Assembly (NCBI GenBank): GCA_023393455.1
Contig: JAEWLJ010000020.1
Span: 60,996-124,995, forward strand
DNA: 64,000 nucleotides
Reading direction: 5' to 3'
From: Methanobacteriota archaeon
GTDB lineage: Archaea; Halobacteriota; Methanomicrobia; Methanomicrobiales; Methanoculleaceae
The translations under genes and the position numbers were made by a program. Shown here one piece after another: positions 41,505 through 49,999 of this stretch. A model generated the notes under the pieces. That model saw only the letters and a program-made list of their open reading frames with translations. It searched no databases and was not told the origin of the DNA. Within the stretch, counting starts at the first letter, position 1. Every line of letters starts with the position of its first letter.

Positions 41505-42335
41505 ATGGACGTAACTGCAATCGTTCTTGAAAGAGAACAATCACTCCATTGCACCAGAGTTGTAGGCCAACTAAGACGATGCCTCACCGCAGTTTTGATC
41601 GTCGTCGGCGCCGACGCTATCGCAGTGGACGGCGCGGTGGTGAACAAGATCGGGACGGCCCAGATTGCTCACGCCGCACACGAGGCCCGGACGAACGTCA
41701 TCGTCGCGGCCGAGACCTACAAGTTCGCGCCGAGGACGATCCTCGGGGAGCTGATCGAGATCGAGGAGCGGGACACTGCCGAGGTGCTCCCGGCAGAGGT
41801 GGCAAAGGAGCTCCCCTTTGTGCGGGTCAGGAACCCGGCCTTCGACGTGACGCCAGCGGAGTACGTCGACCTGATCGTCACCGAGCAGGGGTCGGGAACA
41901 TCTGCCGGGGAATTCCAGCCATCCCAACCGCCATTCGTCGAAGACCTCAAAGTCGGCCTGAACAGGCGGGAACCCGTCACCATCACGTTCGGAGCACTGC
42001 CCTTCTCGAAAAGCGGAAGCAGAACATCACTCGCAGACTTCACCGCCGCCACGGCCGATCAGATATGTGAACGTCACCTCTATCCCAACGGATCGCTCAT
42101 CGGCTTCGGCTACGACATCGACGGGTATCTCCAGGTGAGCATCTGGAACGGCCCGCCTCCGCCAGAGAACGTCTCCTCGGTAGAGGCGGTGTATGCTCTG
42201 CTTGACGGGTGGGCAGAAGAGATGGGAACCAAGAATATCCCGGTGAAGTTCACGGTATTCCAGTCCCCGCCCGAACTGGTCATCGGCCCCCAAAAGGATC
42301 TCCCGGGGTGGATGCGCCTGTGCTGTGTGGCGTAA
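41505..42335 (+). CDS. Chimeric open reading frame with an embedded isomerase segment
   Basis: A 276-residue frame in three parts. Residues 1-31 (before base 41599) match nothing recognised. Residues 32-129 repeat, with one clear substitution in the shared region (Asn to Asp) the C-terminal part of the ribose-1,5-bisphosphate isomerase at 37341. Residues 130-276 belong to a different, secreted-protein-like domain (ICERHLYPNGSLIGFGYDI, YALLDGWAEEMG). GAGGAG at 41494-41499 is a good ribosome binding site for the ATG at 41505, so the fusion may be translated. It lacks the isomerase N-terminal half and the last 24 residues, so it cannot be an active isomerase. Confidence 0.8.
   Translation: MDVTAIVLEREQSLHCTRVVGQLRRCLTAVLIVVGADAIAVDGAVVNKIGTAQIAHAAHEARTNVIVAAETYKFAPRTILGELIEIEERDTAEVLPAEVAKELPFVRVRNPAFDVTPAEYVDLIVTEQGSGTSAGEFQPSQPPFVEDLKVGLNRREPVTITFGALPFSKSGSRTSLADFTAATADQICERHLYPNGSLIGFGYDIDGYLQVSIWNGPPPPENVSSVEAVYALLDGWAEEMGTKNIPVKFTVFQSPPELVIGPQKDLPGWMRLCCVA
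41599..41891 (+). repeat. Direct repeat, copy within the chimeric frame
   Basis: Gap-free match to 37906-38198. Of 14 differences, 13 are synonymous in the isomerase reading frame, and the frame is kept. Confidence 0.9.
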
Positions 42336-42412
42336 GGGGGGCGTAACCCCCCACCGATACCCCTACGGTTTATCACCCGCCGCTCCCATATCTACAGGAG
42401 AGGCTACTATCC

Positions 42413-43231
42413 ATGGAGATCGCGTTCACCAAACTGCACGGAAACGGCAACGACTTCGTCCTGGTCGACGAGCTCAAACAGGAGATCATCCCCGAGGATA
42501 TGAAAGGAGGGTTTGCGGCGCTCTTCTGCGACCGCAGGTTCGGCATCGGCGCCGACGGCATCCTCTTCCTCCAGGCGTCGGATAGCGCCGACGTCCGGAT
42601 GCGGCTCTTCCAGCCGGACGAGAGCGAGGCCGCGATGTGCGGGAACGGCATCCGGTGCCTGGCGAAGTACGCCTACGACGCCGGATACGTCAAAGAGTCC
42701 TGCTCGGTCGAGACCGGGGCCGGGATCGTTCAGGTCTCGGCAGGCTACATGGACGATGTATTCACCGCGACGATCACGATGCCGATGCCCGCGTTCGAAC
42801 GGAGCGCCATCCCGGCCGTCGGAGACGGCGAATACAAAGAGGAGATCCGCAACTTCACCGTCTACGCCGCAAACACCGGGGTTCCCCACGCGGTCGTCTT
42901 TGTAAAAGAGATCGGCGCCGTCGATATTGCGGTCGCCGGCCCGGCGATCCGGAACCACCCCTCCTTCCTTGAGGGCGCGAACGTCAACTTCGTCGAAGAG
43001 GCCGGCGGCGACACCATCCGGATCCGGACGTTCGAGCGCGGCGTCGAGGGAGAGACCGAGAGCTGCGGGACCGGCGCGACGGCGTCCGCCGCGGTCGCCC
43101 GGCATCTCGGCAAAGTCGGCGAGACGGTGCGGGTCGAGACGAGAGGCGGCCCACTCGTGATACGGTTCGGGGAGACCGTCACGATGGAAGGCCCCGCCGA
43201 GACGGTCTTTTCCGGCGTTATACCGTTCTAA
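42413..43231 (+). CDS. dapF: Diaminopimelate epimerase
   Basis: A 272-residue enzyme interconverting LL- and meso-diaminopimelate in lysine synthesis. The two catalytic cysteines are in AMCGNGIRC (residue about 73) and ESCGTGATASA (about 219). The N-terminal KLHGNGNDFVLVD and GADGIL segments are typical. The length is normal. It marks the right edge of the accessory island. Its 3' end overlaps the convergent radB gene by 14 bases. In methanogens lysine comes through the DapL aminotransferase route, in which DapF still acts. Confidence 0.95.
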   Translation: MEIAFTKLHGNGNDFVLVDELKQEIIPEDMKGGFAALFCDRRFGIGADGILFLQASDSADVRMRLFQPDESEAAMCGNGIRCLAKYAYDAGYVKESCSVETGAGIVQVSAGYMDDVFTATITMPMPAFERSAIPAVGDGEYKEEIRNFTVYAANTGVPHAVVFVKEIGAVDIAVAGPAIRNHPSFLEGANVNFVEEAGGDTIRIRTFERGVEGETESCGTGATASAAVARHLGKVGETVRVETRGGPLVIRFGETVTMEGPAETVFSGVIPF

Positions 43232-43895
43232 TCCCGTCTTCGGTCAGCACAAAATCGAACATAAGCCCTTCGGGCCGGGACCGGTGCTTCCGGAGTATCG
43301 CCCGCCGCACCCCATCCTTCTTTTCAAGCCGTATGATGGCCTTCGAGAGGTGTTCGAGCCCCGTCCCCCCGAGCCCCTCCGCACGGTCGCGCTCGATGTC
43401 CATGTAGATCTGGTTCGTGATCAGGACGGGGATATCATACTTCTTCGCGAGGCCGAGGAGTCTTATCATGTGGTGCGAGAGTTTCCGTATCGCCTCCCGC
43501 CCGAGATCGAGTTCCGTCCGGTAGAGGGCGGTGGCTGAGTCCATCACCAGCAACCCCACCGGAGCGTGGCCGTCCTTCCTGAGGAGCCCTTCGGTATCGG
43601 CGATCATCGTTCCCTGCTGGGCAAAATCGAGCGGCTCGAAGAGGTAGAGCCGGTCGGCAAGCGTCCCGGCGCTCTCCCCGGCCACCTGGCTGAATCGCTC
43701 GACCGAGAACCCTTCGGTGTCGATGTAGACGACCGAGTTCCCCGCCTGGAGGGAGGCCACCGCCGCCATCAGGCAGAGGGTGCTCTTCCCGCTCGCGGGC
43801 TCGCCGTAGATCTGGGTTATCGCCCGTCGCTCGAGCCCGCCGCCGAGCAGGTCGTCGAGTGCCGGGGTCCCCGTGCTGACCCGGTCGGTCTTCAT
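43218..43895 (-). CDS. radB: DNA repair and recombination protein RadB
   Basis: A 225-residue RecA/RadA-family paralogue. The Walker A loop is GEPASGKST near residue 32, and the Walker B is LLVMDSATALYR. It starts with TGTPALDDLLGGGLE and lacks the N-terminal helix-hairpin-helix domain of RadA, as expected for RadB. RadB is found in Euryarchaeota and modulates RadA and Hjc in recombination. The ATG at 43895 overlaps the larC stop (ATGA), so the two are translationally coupled. Confidence 0.92.
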   Translation of the reverse strand: MKTDRVSTGTPALDDLLGGGLERRAITQIYGEPASGKSTLCLMAAVASLQAGNSVVYIDTEGFSVERFSQVAGESAGTLADRLYLFEPLDFAQQGTMIADTEGLLRKDGHAPVGLLVMDSATALYRTELDLGREAIRKLSHHMIRLLGLAKKYDIPVLITNQIYMDIERDRAEGLGGTGLEHLSKAIIRLEKKDGVRRAILRKHRSRPEGLMFDFVLTEDGIRTV

Positions 43896-45082
43896 GGGAG
43901 CAGACCCCGCCCGGAGAAGAGGCTGCGTGCGGCCGCCTCGACCGTCCCGGCGACCTCCCGGAACGGGAGTCCGGTCTCCCGTGCGCACGCCGCCGCCTGT
44001 TCGTACTCCGCCTTGAACGAGACGATCTTCCCGCCTGACCAGCCGCACTTGACGTCGATCGTGCGCTCCCTTCCCTGGATGGTCGCTGTGACCGGCTCGA
44101 TCGTCCGCTCTGCAACGGAGCGGTGAACCATCGGGATGCACCGTATCCCGAGCGTCCCGAGTTCGACGGCCATCACCCCGATGAGGTGGTCGGTCGCGTC
44201 GGGGCGGCAGATCACCCGGACGAGGTGGCCGCTCCGCCCCTTCTTCATCACGACGGGGGTGGCGCTCGCGTCCCGTGCCCCCTCCTCCATCAGGCGGGCG
44301 ATCGTATAGGCGAGGGCCTCCCCGGTGACGTCGTCGACGTTCGTCTCCAGGATGTCGATCCGGTCGTCGGTGGTGGGCTCCTCCGTCGCAAGGAGCATCG
44401 AACGGAGGACGTTCGGCCTTCCCGGGGGGTTCCTGCTCCCTGCCCCGTAGCCGACGGCCCTGATTCCCGCGGGGCCGAGGGCTTCGGGCCGGACGGTCGA
44501 GAACTCGGCGAGGAGGGCGGCCCCTGTCGGGGTGCAGAGTTCCCGCTCTTCGTCCCCGGGGACGGTCACAAGATCCGATCCGGCGAGGATCGCGACGGTC
44601 GCCGGGGCGGGGATCGGGAAGGTTCCGTGCGCACCGACCATACACCCACTCCCGAGGGCGACCGGGCGGACGGCGACCCCATCGACGCCGAGGGAATGAA
44701 GGGCGGTGCAGGCTCCCACCACATCGGCGATGGCGTCGTCCGCACCCACCTCGTGGAAGTGCGCTCCGGGCCCGTGGATACTCTCCTCGGCCCGGTGTAT
44801 CCGGAGAAAGACCCGCCGTGCCGTCTCCCGGGCAGGGGCGGGAGCGTCGCTCTCGGCTACCCGGTCGAGCACCTCCTCGAGGGTGCGGTGGTGTACCGGG
44901 GCATGCGCTTCTACCCGGACGGCCCTGATGCCGGAGCGGTCTACCCGTTCTATCGTCGGTTCCTCGACGACGGAGCGCATGGCTGCCCGGACGAGCCCTT
45001 CATCGGCCCCCAGATCGAGGAGGGTTCCGATTATCATGTCGCCTGCGGCCCCGTTGAACGGGTCGAATAGAAGTACGTTCAT
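43892..45082 (-). CDS. larC: LarC-type nickel-insertion protein (DUF111/UPF0272)
   Basis: A 396-residue protein of the LarC family. The N-terminal DPFNGAAGDMIIGTLLDLGA motif, HFHEVGADDAIADVVG, and ALCTPTGAALL-like ELCTPTGAALLAEF are diagnostic. Bacterial LarC inserts nickel to form the nickel-pincer nucleotide cofactor of lactate racemase. LarB and LarE are not in the window, so the role here is unproven; methanogens have other nickel needs such as F430 and hydrogenases. It overlaps radB and is divergent from cdc48, with a 46-base spacer. Confidence 0.88.
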   Translation of the reverse strand: MNVLLFDPFNGAAGDMIIGTLLDLGADEGLVRAAMRSVVEEPTIERVDRSGIRAVRVEAHAPVHHRTLEEVLDRVAESDAPAPARETARRVFLRIHRAEESIHGPGAHFHEVGADDAIADVVGACTALHSLGVDGVAVRPVALGSGCMVGAHGTFPIPAPATVAILAGSDLVTVPGDEERELCTPTGAALLAEFSTVRPEALGPAGIRAVGYGAGSRNPPGRPNVLRSMLLATEEPTTDDRIDILETNVDDVTGEALAYTIARLMEEGARDASATPVVMKKGRSGHLVRVICRPDATDHLIGVMAVELGTLGIRCIPMVHRSVAERTIEPVTATIQGRERTIDVKCGWSGGKIVSFKAEYEQAAACARETGLPFREVAGTVEAAARSLFSGRGLLP

Positions 45083-45128
45083 GCGTCTCCAGTACTTATA
45101 AATCCCCGAAATATAAGAACTAGAGGTA
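45083..45128. promoter_or_regulatory. Divergent promoter of larC and cdc48
   Basis: CTTATAAAT at 45095-45103 is a TATA box about 25-30 bases before the cdc48 ATG at 45129, indicating a nearly leaderless cdc48 transcript. ATATAAG near 45111-45117, read leftward, serves larC, which has GGAG close to its ATG. The two promoters interlock in 46 bases. Confidence 0.55.
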
Positions 45129-47546
45129 ATGCCCGAGATATACTTGAAGGTAGATAGCGCTTATCCTGAGGATCAGGGGGCAGGCAAGGCCCGGCTTGAC
45201 CCTGATACCATGTTGCAGCTCCGGCTCAACCCCGGAGACCTGGTGGCTATCGAAGGGAAGCGTCGCACCGTAGCCAAGGTCTGGCGCGCCATGGTGAACG
45301 ATTGGCACCAGGGCAAAGTCAGGATCGATAATTTTACCCGGCTCAATACCGGTGCGAGCATCGGCGACCGGGTCAAGATAAAGACGCTCGACGAGGAGGC
45401 CGAGGCGAAACGAGTTGTGCTTGCGCCCCCCGAAGACCTCCCCAAACAACTCCCCATCAACTACGGCAGCGTCGTCAACAAACTGATCGACTTTCCGATC
45501 GTGAAGAACGACTCCGTGCCGATCCAGGCGGGGCTCCCGTTCATGCAGCCCCAGCTCGTCGCGTTCAAGGCCGTGGTGGTCGAGCCGGAGAACGCCGTGA
45601 TCATCACCAAGAACACGAAGATCGAGTTCTCCGAGAAGCCTGCAGCCGGGTTCGAGGGGGTCAAGAGGATCAGCTACGAGGATATCGGCGGCCTGAAGGG
45701 TGAGCTGCAGCGGGTCCGCGAGACGATCGAGCTCCCCATGCGGCACCCGGAGATCTTTAGAAAACTCGGCATCGAGCCGCCGAAGGGGGTCCTCCTCTAC
45801 GGCCCTCCGGGGACGGGGAAGACCCTGATCGCGAAAGCGGTCGCGAGCGAGAGCGGCGCCCACTTCATATCGATCGCGGGGCCGGAGGTGATCTCGAAGT
45901 ACTACGGCGAGAGCGAGCAACGGCTCCGTGAGGTCTTCGAGGACGCCCGGCAGCATGCGCCGGCCATCATCTTCATCGACGAGCTCGACTCGATCGCCCC
46001 CCGGCGCGAAGAGGTGACCGGGGAGGTCGAGCGGCGCGTGGTGGCCCAGCTCCTGACGATGATGGACGGGCTTGAGGAACGGGGGCAGGTCGTGGTGATC
46101 GGGGCCACGAACCGGCTCGACGCCATCGACCCTGCGCTGCGCCGTCCCGGGCGGTTCGACCGGGAGATCGAGATAGGAGTCCCCTCAGAGGACGACCGGA
46201 CCCAGGTGCTCCACATCCACACCCGCGGTATGCCGCTTGCGGACGATGTGACGATCTCCTCCATTGCCCAGCAGACCCACGGGTTTGTCGGGGCGGACCT
46301 CGCCGCCCTCGCCCGTGAAGCGGCGATCAAGGCGTTGCGGCGCTACCTGCCCGAGATCGACCTGGAGGCCGAGGAGATCCCGCCAGAGACCCTCGAGAAG
46401 ATGGAAGTGCAGGGCAGGGACTTCCGCGACGCTCTCCGCGACGTGGGCCCGAGCGCCATGCGCGAGGTTCTCCTCGAGGTGCCCCACACCACCTGGGGGG
46501 ATGTCGGCGGCCTTGAAGAGGCGAAGCAGGATATCCGCGAGGCGGTGGAGTACCCGCTCACCGAGCGCGAGCGGTTCGAGAACCTCGGTATCGAGCCGCC
46601 GAAGGGCGTTCTCCTCTACGGGCCGCCGGGGACGGGAAAGACCCTGATCGCGAAGGCGGTCGCGAGCGAGAGCGGGGCGAACTTCGTCCCGGTCAAAGGC
46701 CCCCAGCTCCTCTCGAAGTGGGTCGGCGAGAGCGAGCGGGCTGTCCGCGAGATCTTCAAGAAGGCCCGGCAGGTGGCCCCGTCGATCATCTTCTTCGACG
46801 AACTGGACGCCCTCGCCCCCGCCCGGGGCGGCGGGAGCGAGTCGCACGTGGTCGAGAGCGTGCTAAACCAGATCCTGACCGAGATCGACGGCCTCGAGGA
46901 ACTCCGGGGCGTGGTGGTGATGGGCGCGACCAACCGACCGGACATGGTCGACCCGGCGCTGCTCCGGCCCGGGCGGTTCGACCGGCTCGTCTACATCGGC
47001 GAACCCGGGCGGGACGACCGGGAGAGGATCCTCGCGATCCACACCCGTTACATGCCGCTCGAGGGCTCGACGATGGAAGACCTCGTGGCGATGACAGAAG
47101 GGTTCACGGAGAATGATCTTGAGGACCTGGTTCTCGCCGTGGGTGCGAACCGTCAGGTGAGCGTCGAGGACGTGAAAGAGCACCGCGCCGCGATTGCGCC
47201 GAATGAGGATGAGGGGCTCGCGAGCCATGTCCGGCGGAAGAAACTCGTCGAACTCTTCGCGCAACAGAAGGTGACCCTCGACGACCCGGCGAGAGACCAG
47301 CTCCTCAAGAAGGTATCGACCGATACCGAGGGGTTCGTCGGCTCGGACCTCGAGGCGCTCGGCCGGGAGGCGGCCATGCTCGCCATGCGGGAGAGCGCTG
47401 CCCTCGTGAACCCGTCGCACTTCGAGCGGGCACGGGATAAGGTGCATGCGACGATGAACGAGCGGCTGCGTCAATACTACGGGAAGGTGCAGCAGCACTT
47501 CAAGGGCGGACTGCCGAAAGATATCCAGCCGCCGGAATACCAGTGA
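45129..47546 (+). CDS. cdc48: Cdc48/p97-type AAA ATPase
   Basis: An 805-residue protein with the N domain (about 1-185), and two AAA domains each with Walker A GPPGTGKT (about residues 222 and 495) and Walker B FIDE and FFDE. The second region of homology includes the arginine fingers in ALRRPGRFDRE and ALLRPGRFDR. It is a hexameric unfoldase that extracts and unfolds proteins for the proteasome and other pathways. Length and layout match archaeal Cdc48 (VAT). The C-terminal tail ends in QPPEYQ and lacks the eukaryotic p97 C-tail. A hairpin followed by T6 lies after the stop. Confidence 0.96.
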   Translation: MPEIYLKVDSAYPEDQGAGKARLDPDTMLQLRLNPGDLVAIEGKRRTVAKVWRAMVNDWHQGKVRIDNFTRLNTGASIGDRVKIKTLDEEAEAKRVVLAPPEDLPKQLPINYGSVVNKLIDFPIVKNDSVPIQAGLPFMQPQLVAFKAVVVEPENAVIITKNTKIEFSEKPAAGFEGVKRISYEDIGGLKGELQRVRETIELPMRHPEIFRKLGIEPPKGVLLYGPPGTGKTLIAKAVASESGAHFISIAGPEVISKYYGESEQRLREVFEDARQHAPAIIFIDELDSIAPRREEVTGEVERRVVAQLLTMMDGLEERGQVVVIGATNRLDAIDPALRRPGRFDREIEIGVPSEDDRTQVLHIHTRGMPLADDVTISSIAQQTHGFVGADLAALAREAAIKALRRYLPEIDLEAEEIPPETLEKMEVQGRDFRDALRDVGPSAMREVLLEVPHTTWGDVGGLEEAKQDIREAVEYPLTERERFENLGIEPPKGVLLYGPPGTGKTLIAKAVASESGANFVPVKGPQLLSKWVGESERAVREIFKKARQVAPSIIFFDELDALAPARGGGSESHVVESVLNQILTEIDGLEELRGVVVMGATNRPDMVDPALLRPGRFDRLVYIGEPGRDDRERILAIHTRYMPLEGSTMEDLVAMTEGFTENDLEDLVLAVGANRQVSVEDVKEHRAAIAPNEDEGLASHVRRKKLVELFAQQKVTLDDPARDQLLKKVSTDTEGFVGSDLEALGREAAMLAMRESAALVNPSHFERARDKVHATMNERLRQYYGKVQQHFKGGLPKDIQPPEYQ

Positions 47547-47555
47547 GCGGATCTT

Positions 47556-47586
47556 CCGGGGGGAGGCCCCCGGAGAACTCTTTTTT
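47556..47586 (+). terminator. Terminator after cdc48
   Basis: Stem CCGGGGG with CCCCCGG (47556-47574) and a run of six T at 47581-47586, ten bases after the cdc48 stop. The downstream gene is convergent. Confidence 0.6.
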
Positions 47587-47651
47587 ACAATAGTCCGTCC
47601 CCGTCCGGGAAAATCCTCGTCTCTTTGGCCCGGGGTAATCTCTCCTAGCCC

Positions 47652-49307
47652 TCACCGCCTTCCGAGCCAGACCGCGAGGATCGCAATCGCCCCGAGCACG
47701 ACCACCCACCCGGCCGCCGCCTGTGTCGGCACCGCCGAAGGCTCCGCGGTCGTGCTCTCCGCCTGCGCCTCTATCCACTCGACCGCATACGAGAGCTGGA
47801 CGTCCTCCCCGGCCATCGCCCGGGCCAGGGTATCCCGGTCGAGCGGCACCCGCACCGTCGGGGCGACTCCGCCGACCATCGATACGTTGCTGTCGACCTG
47901 GATCTTCCCGTTCTCGTCGAGCGACGCGCCCGCCGGGAAGGCCGTCATGACACCGGGGGGGAGCGTCGGCCCGAGAGACTCCATCCCGAACGCCCCGTTC
48001 GTCCCGTACCACGAGACGATCGCGCCCGTCCCGGATTCGGCAAAGACCTTCGGGAGACCCTCGCCCGAACTGATGGTGTAGGGGCTGACCAGGAGGGCGA
48101 CCGGCCCCTCGTAGCGGTCGGGCCGGGGTTGTGTCCACGACTCCCAGAGGACCGCCTGCTCCCCGGTCCCGGGGTCGTAGGTGGTGCCGTACTCGTAGAA
48201 GACCGGCCGGTCCACGAACCACCCACCGTAGGCGGCGGCCAGGTTGTCGTCCCCGCCCCGGTTGAACCGGAGATCGACGACGATGCCGGGCGCACCGTCC
48301 GCGATCGCAGTCTCCACCGCCGCCTTGAAGGGCTGGTAGACGTCATAGGACTCTTCATAGACCGCGATGTAGGCGATCCCTCCGGGGAGGGTCCGGGTAG
48401 TCACGGTTTCGTTCGTGAGCATCGCCCTGAGTTCCGCCGACGACCCGGCCGTCCCGTCGTTCACCTCGCGGCCGAGGAAGATGCTCGTCCGGGCGAGGGT
48501 CTCGTAGCCGTCGTCCGTTGCGGTCAGGTTGACCGTGCGGGGGATGGAATCCTCCGGACCGGCGATCCCGATCTCGGCCGGGGTGCCGACCGGCGCCCGG
48601 GTCAGGAACCGCAGTTTGTGGAGGAGGATGCCTTCCGCGGTCGAGGGCTTGATCGACGTCCAGATGATCCCTGTCGCATCGATCGCCTCCCCGACCGGTT
48701 GGCCGTTCCAGGAGACCACCTCGTCGCCGAACCGGACCCCCGCCCGTTCCGCATCGCTTCCGGCCGCGACGTAGGTCACGATGACGTTGCCGGAATCGAT
48801 CTTCCCGACGGCAAAACCGTAACCTCCGCCGATATCAGCGTACTTCGCCCCGAAATCATCAGGAGCGACGACCATGACGTGCCCGTCCGGGATGGCGTAG
48901 GCGAACTCGCGGAGCGTGCGGTAGTATGCGGCGCTGTCCCCGTTCCTCTCGGCATCCGCGATCTTCGGCGCGTGGGTCGCGTACAGCGAATCCCAGTCGA
49001 CGCCGCGCCACTCCGTGAAGGCATAGCGCTCCTCCATGTAGGCGCAGGTCTCGCGGAAGGCAGCGCTCCAGGAGATGTTGCCGAGATCAGGGGCCTCCGT
49101 CAGGTTCGCCATGATGGGTGCATATGATGCCATCAGTTCCTCGTTGTAGGCTGTCTCGTTGTTGTGCTCGAACGGGACGGAGGCGTCCGTCCATACCATC
49201 CCGCACGAGTCGGTGTAGAGGCCGGCGGATGCCGGAGAGACGAGAGTGAGGAGCAGGGTGAACAGGATCGATCCGGCCCTCGCGGTCTGTGAACGCTTTG
49301 ATTGCAC
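47652..49307 (-). CDS. Secreted, membrane-anchored S41-family peptidase-like protein
   Basis: A 551-residue exported protein. A signal peptide spans about residues 1-28. A helical N-terminal region follows, then a PDZ-like domain near residues 160-230 (GYGFAVGKIDSGNVIV, GVRFGDEVVSWNGQPVGEA), and a tail-specific-protease domain (about 310-460) with RFNRGGDDN and the nucleophile Ser region PYTISSGEG. The Lys of the usual Ser-Lys dyad is not obvious in the segment after that Ser, so activity is unproven. A single C-terminal membrane helix ends in Gly-Arg-Arg. A role in processing surface proteins is likely but not shown. Confidence 0.82.
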   Translation of the reverse strand: MQSKRSQTARAGSILFTLLLTLVSPASAGLYTDSCGMVWTDASVPFEHNNETAYNEELMASYAPIMANLTEAPDLGNISWSAAFRETCAYMEERYAFTEWRGVDWDSLYATHAPKIADAERNGDSAAYYRTLREFAYAIPDGHVMVVAPDDFGAKYADIGGGYGFAVGKIDSGNVIVTYVAAGSDAERAGVRFGDEVVSWNGQPVGEAIDATGIIWTSIKPSTAEGILLHKLRFLTRAPVGTPAEIGIAGPEDSIPRTVNLTATDDGYETLARTSIFLGREVNDGTAGSSAELRAMLTNETVTTRTLPGGIAYIAVYEESYDVYQPFKAAVETAIADGAPGIVVDLRFNRGGDDNLAAAYGGWFVDRPVFYEYGTTYDPGTGEQAVLWESWTQPRPDRYEGPVALLVSPYTISSGEGLPKVFAESGTGAIVSWYGTNGAFGMESLGPTLPPGVMTAFPAGASLDENGKIQVDSNVSMVGGVAPTVRVPLDRDTLARAMAGEDVQLSYAVEWIEAQAESTTAEPSAVPTQAAAGWVVVLGAIAILAVWLGRR

Positions 49308-49396
49308 GACTATCTACCTTTAACATCCATCTTTTTGCCGGGGATTTGGGGTTTGCGTTTTCTTCCGGCATATCCGGGCCGGCGGGCCGCCGGAGA

Positions 49397-49855
49397 TCAC
49401 TCCGGCGGATACGCAATCAGCCCTTCCTTGATGCCCCGGACGAACCCTGCCTTCTCGTAGAGCCGGAAGACGTTTTGTTCGCGACGGCCGGACAGAAGCA
49501 TCACCTTGTAGCAGTTCTCGTTCCACGCGCACTCGAGCACGGCGGTAAGGAGGGCGGTGCCGAATCCCCGGTTCCGGAACTCGCGACGGGTCACGACGTT
49601 CTCGATGAGCCCGTAGGGCCGTGCGCCCCGGGTGAGGTTTGCGAGGGTATGCAGGACGCACGTCGAGACCGGCGTCCCTCCGCACTCGAGAAGGAAGAGA
49701 TGGGTTCGCGGGTCGGCGAGGATCTCCTGCCAGGCTGTCCGGAGCTCATGGCCGTCGGCCTTCTCGTCGGCGTCGTGCAGGTGCGTATAGAGATGGAGGA
49801 CTTTGTCCAGGTCGCTCTCGACGGCCTCCCGGACGAGCAGCGTGTCGCTCTGCAT
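49397..49855 (-). CDS. GNAT-family N-acetyltransferase
   Basis: A 152-residue GCN5-related acetyltransferase. The acetyl-CoA loop is RREFRNRGFGTALL, preceded by IENVVT. The C-terminus (RLYEKAGFVRG) is typical. The substrate is unknown. The ATG at 49855 is preferred to an in-frame codon 18 residues upstream because the fold begins directly after it (TLLVREAVESDLD). Confidence 0.85.
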   Translation of the reverse strand: MQSDTLLVREAVESDLDKVLHLYTHLHDADEKADGHELRTAWQEILADPRTHLFLLECGGTPVSTCVLHTLANLTRGARPYGLIENVVTRREFRNRGFGTALLTAVLECAWNENCYKVMLLSGRREQNVFRLYEKAGFVRGIKEGLIAYPPE

Positions 49856-49999
49856 ATGTATCAGTCTGCCTCTTCGGGAATCTGCTTTTGGCTCTGGAGC
49901 GGAGATCACCCATGGTGTGGCTCTCGAGGGGCAACCTATTTACAGCGTTATGCACAATAATATACATCAAAGCGCAACCCTGCAACACGGAGTCCACCC

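Noticed and set aside
37287..42412. Search for an integrase, transposase or terminal inverted repeats around the accessory island
   Set aside because: None was found. The island is bounded only by the isomerase direct repeats, so it is not called as an insertion sequence.
43896..44645. N-terminal extension of radB
   Set aside because: The frame upstream of 43895 is Arg- and Pro-rich and overlaps larC, while the RadB fold starts at 43895 with the coupled ATGA start.
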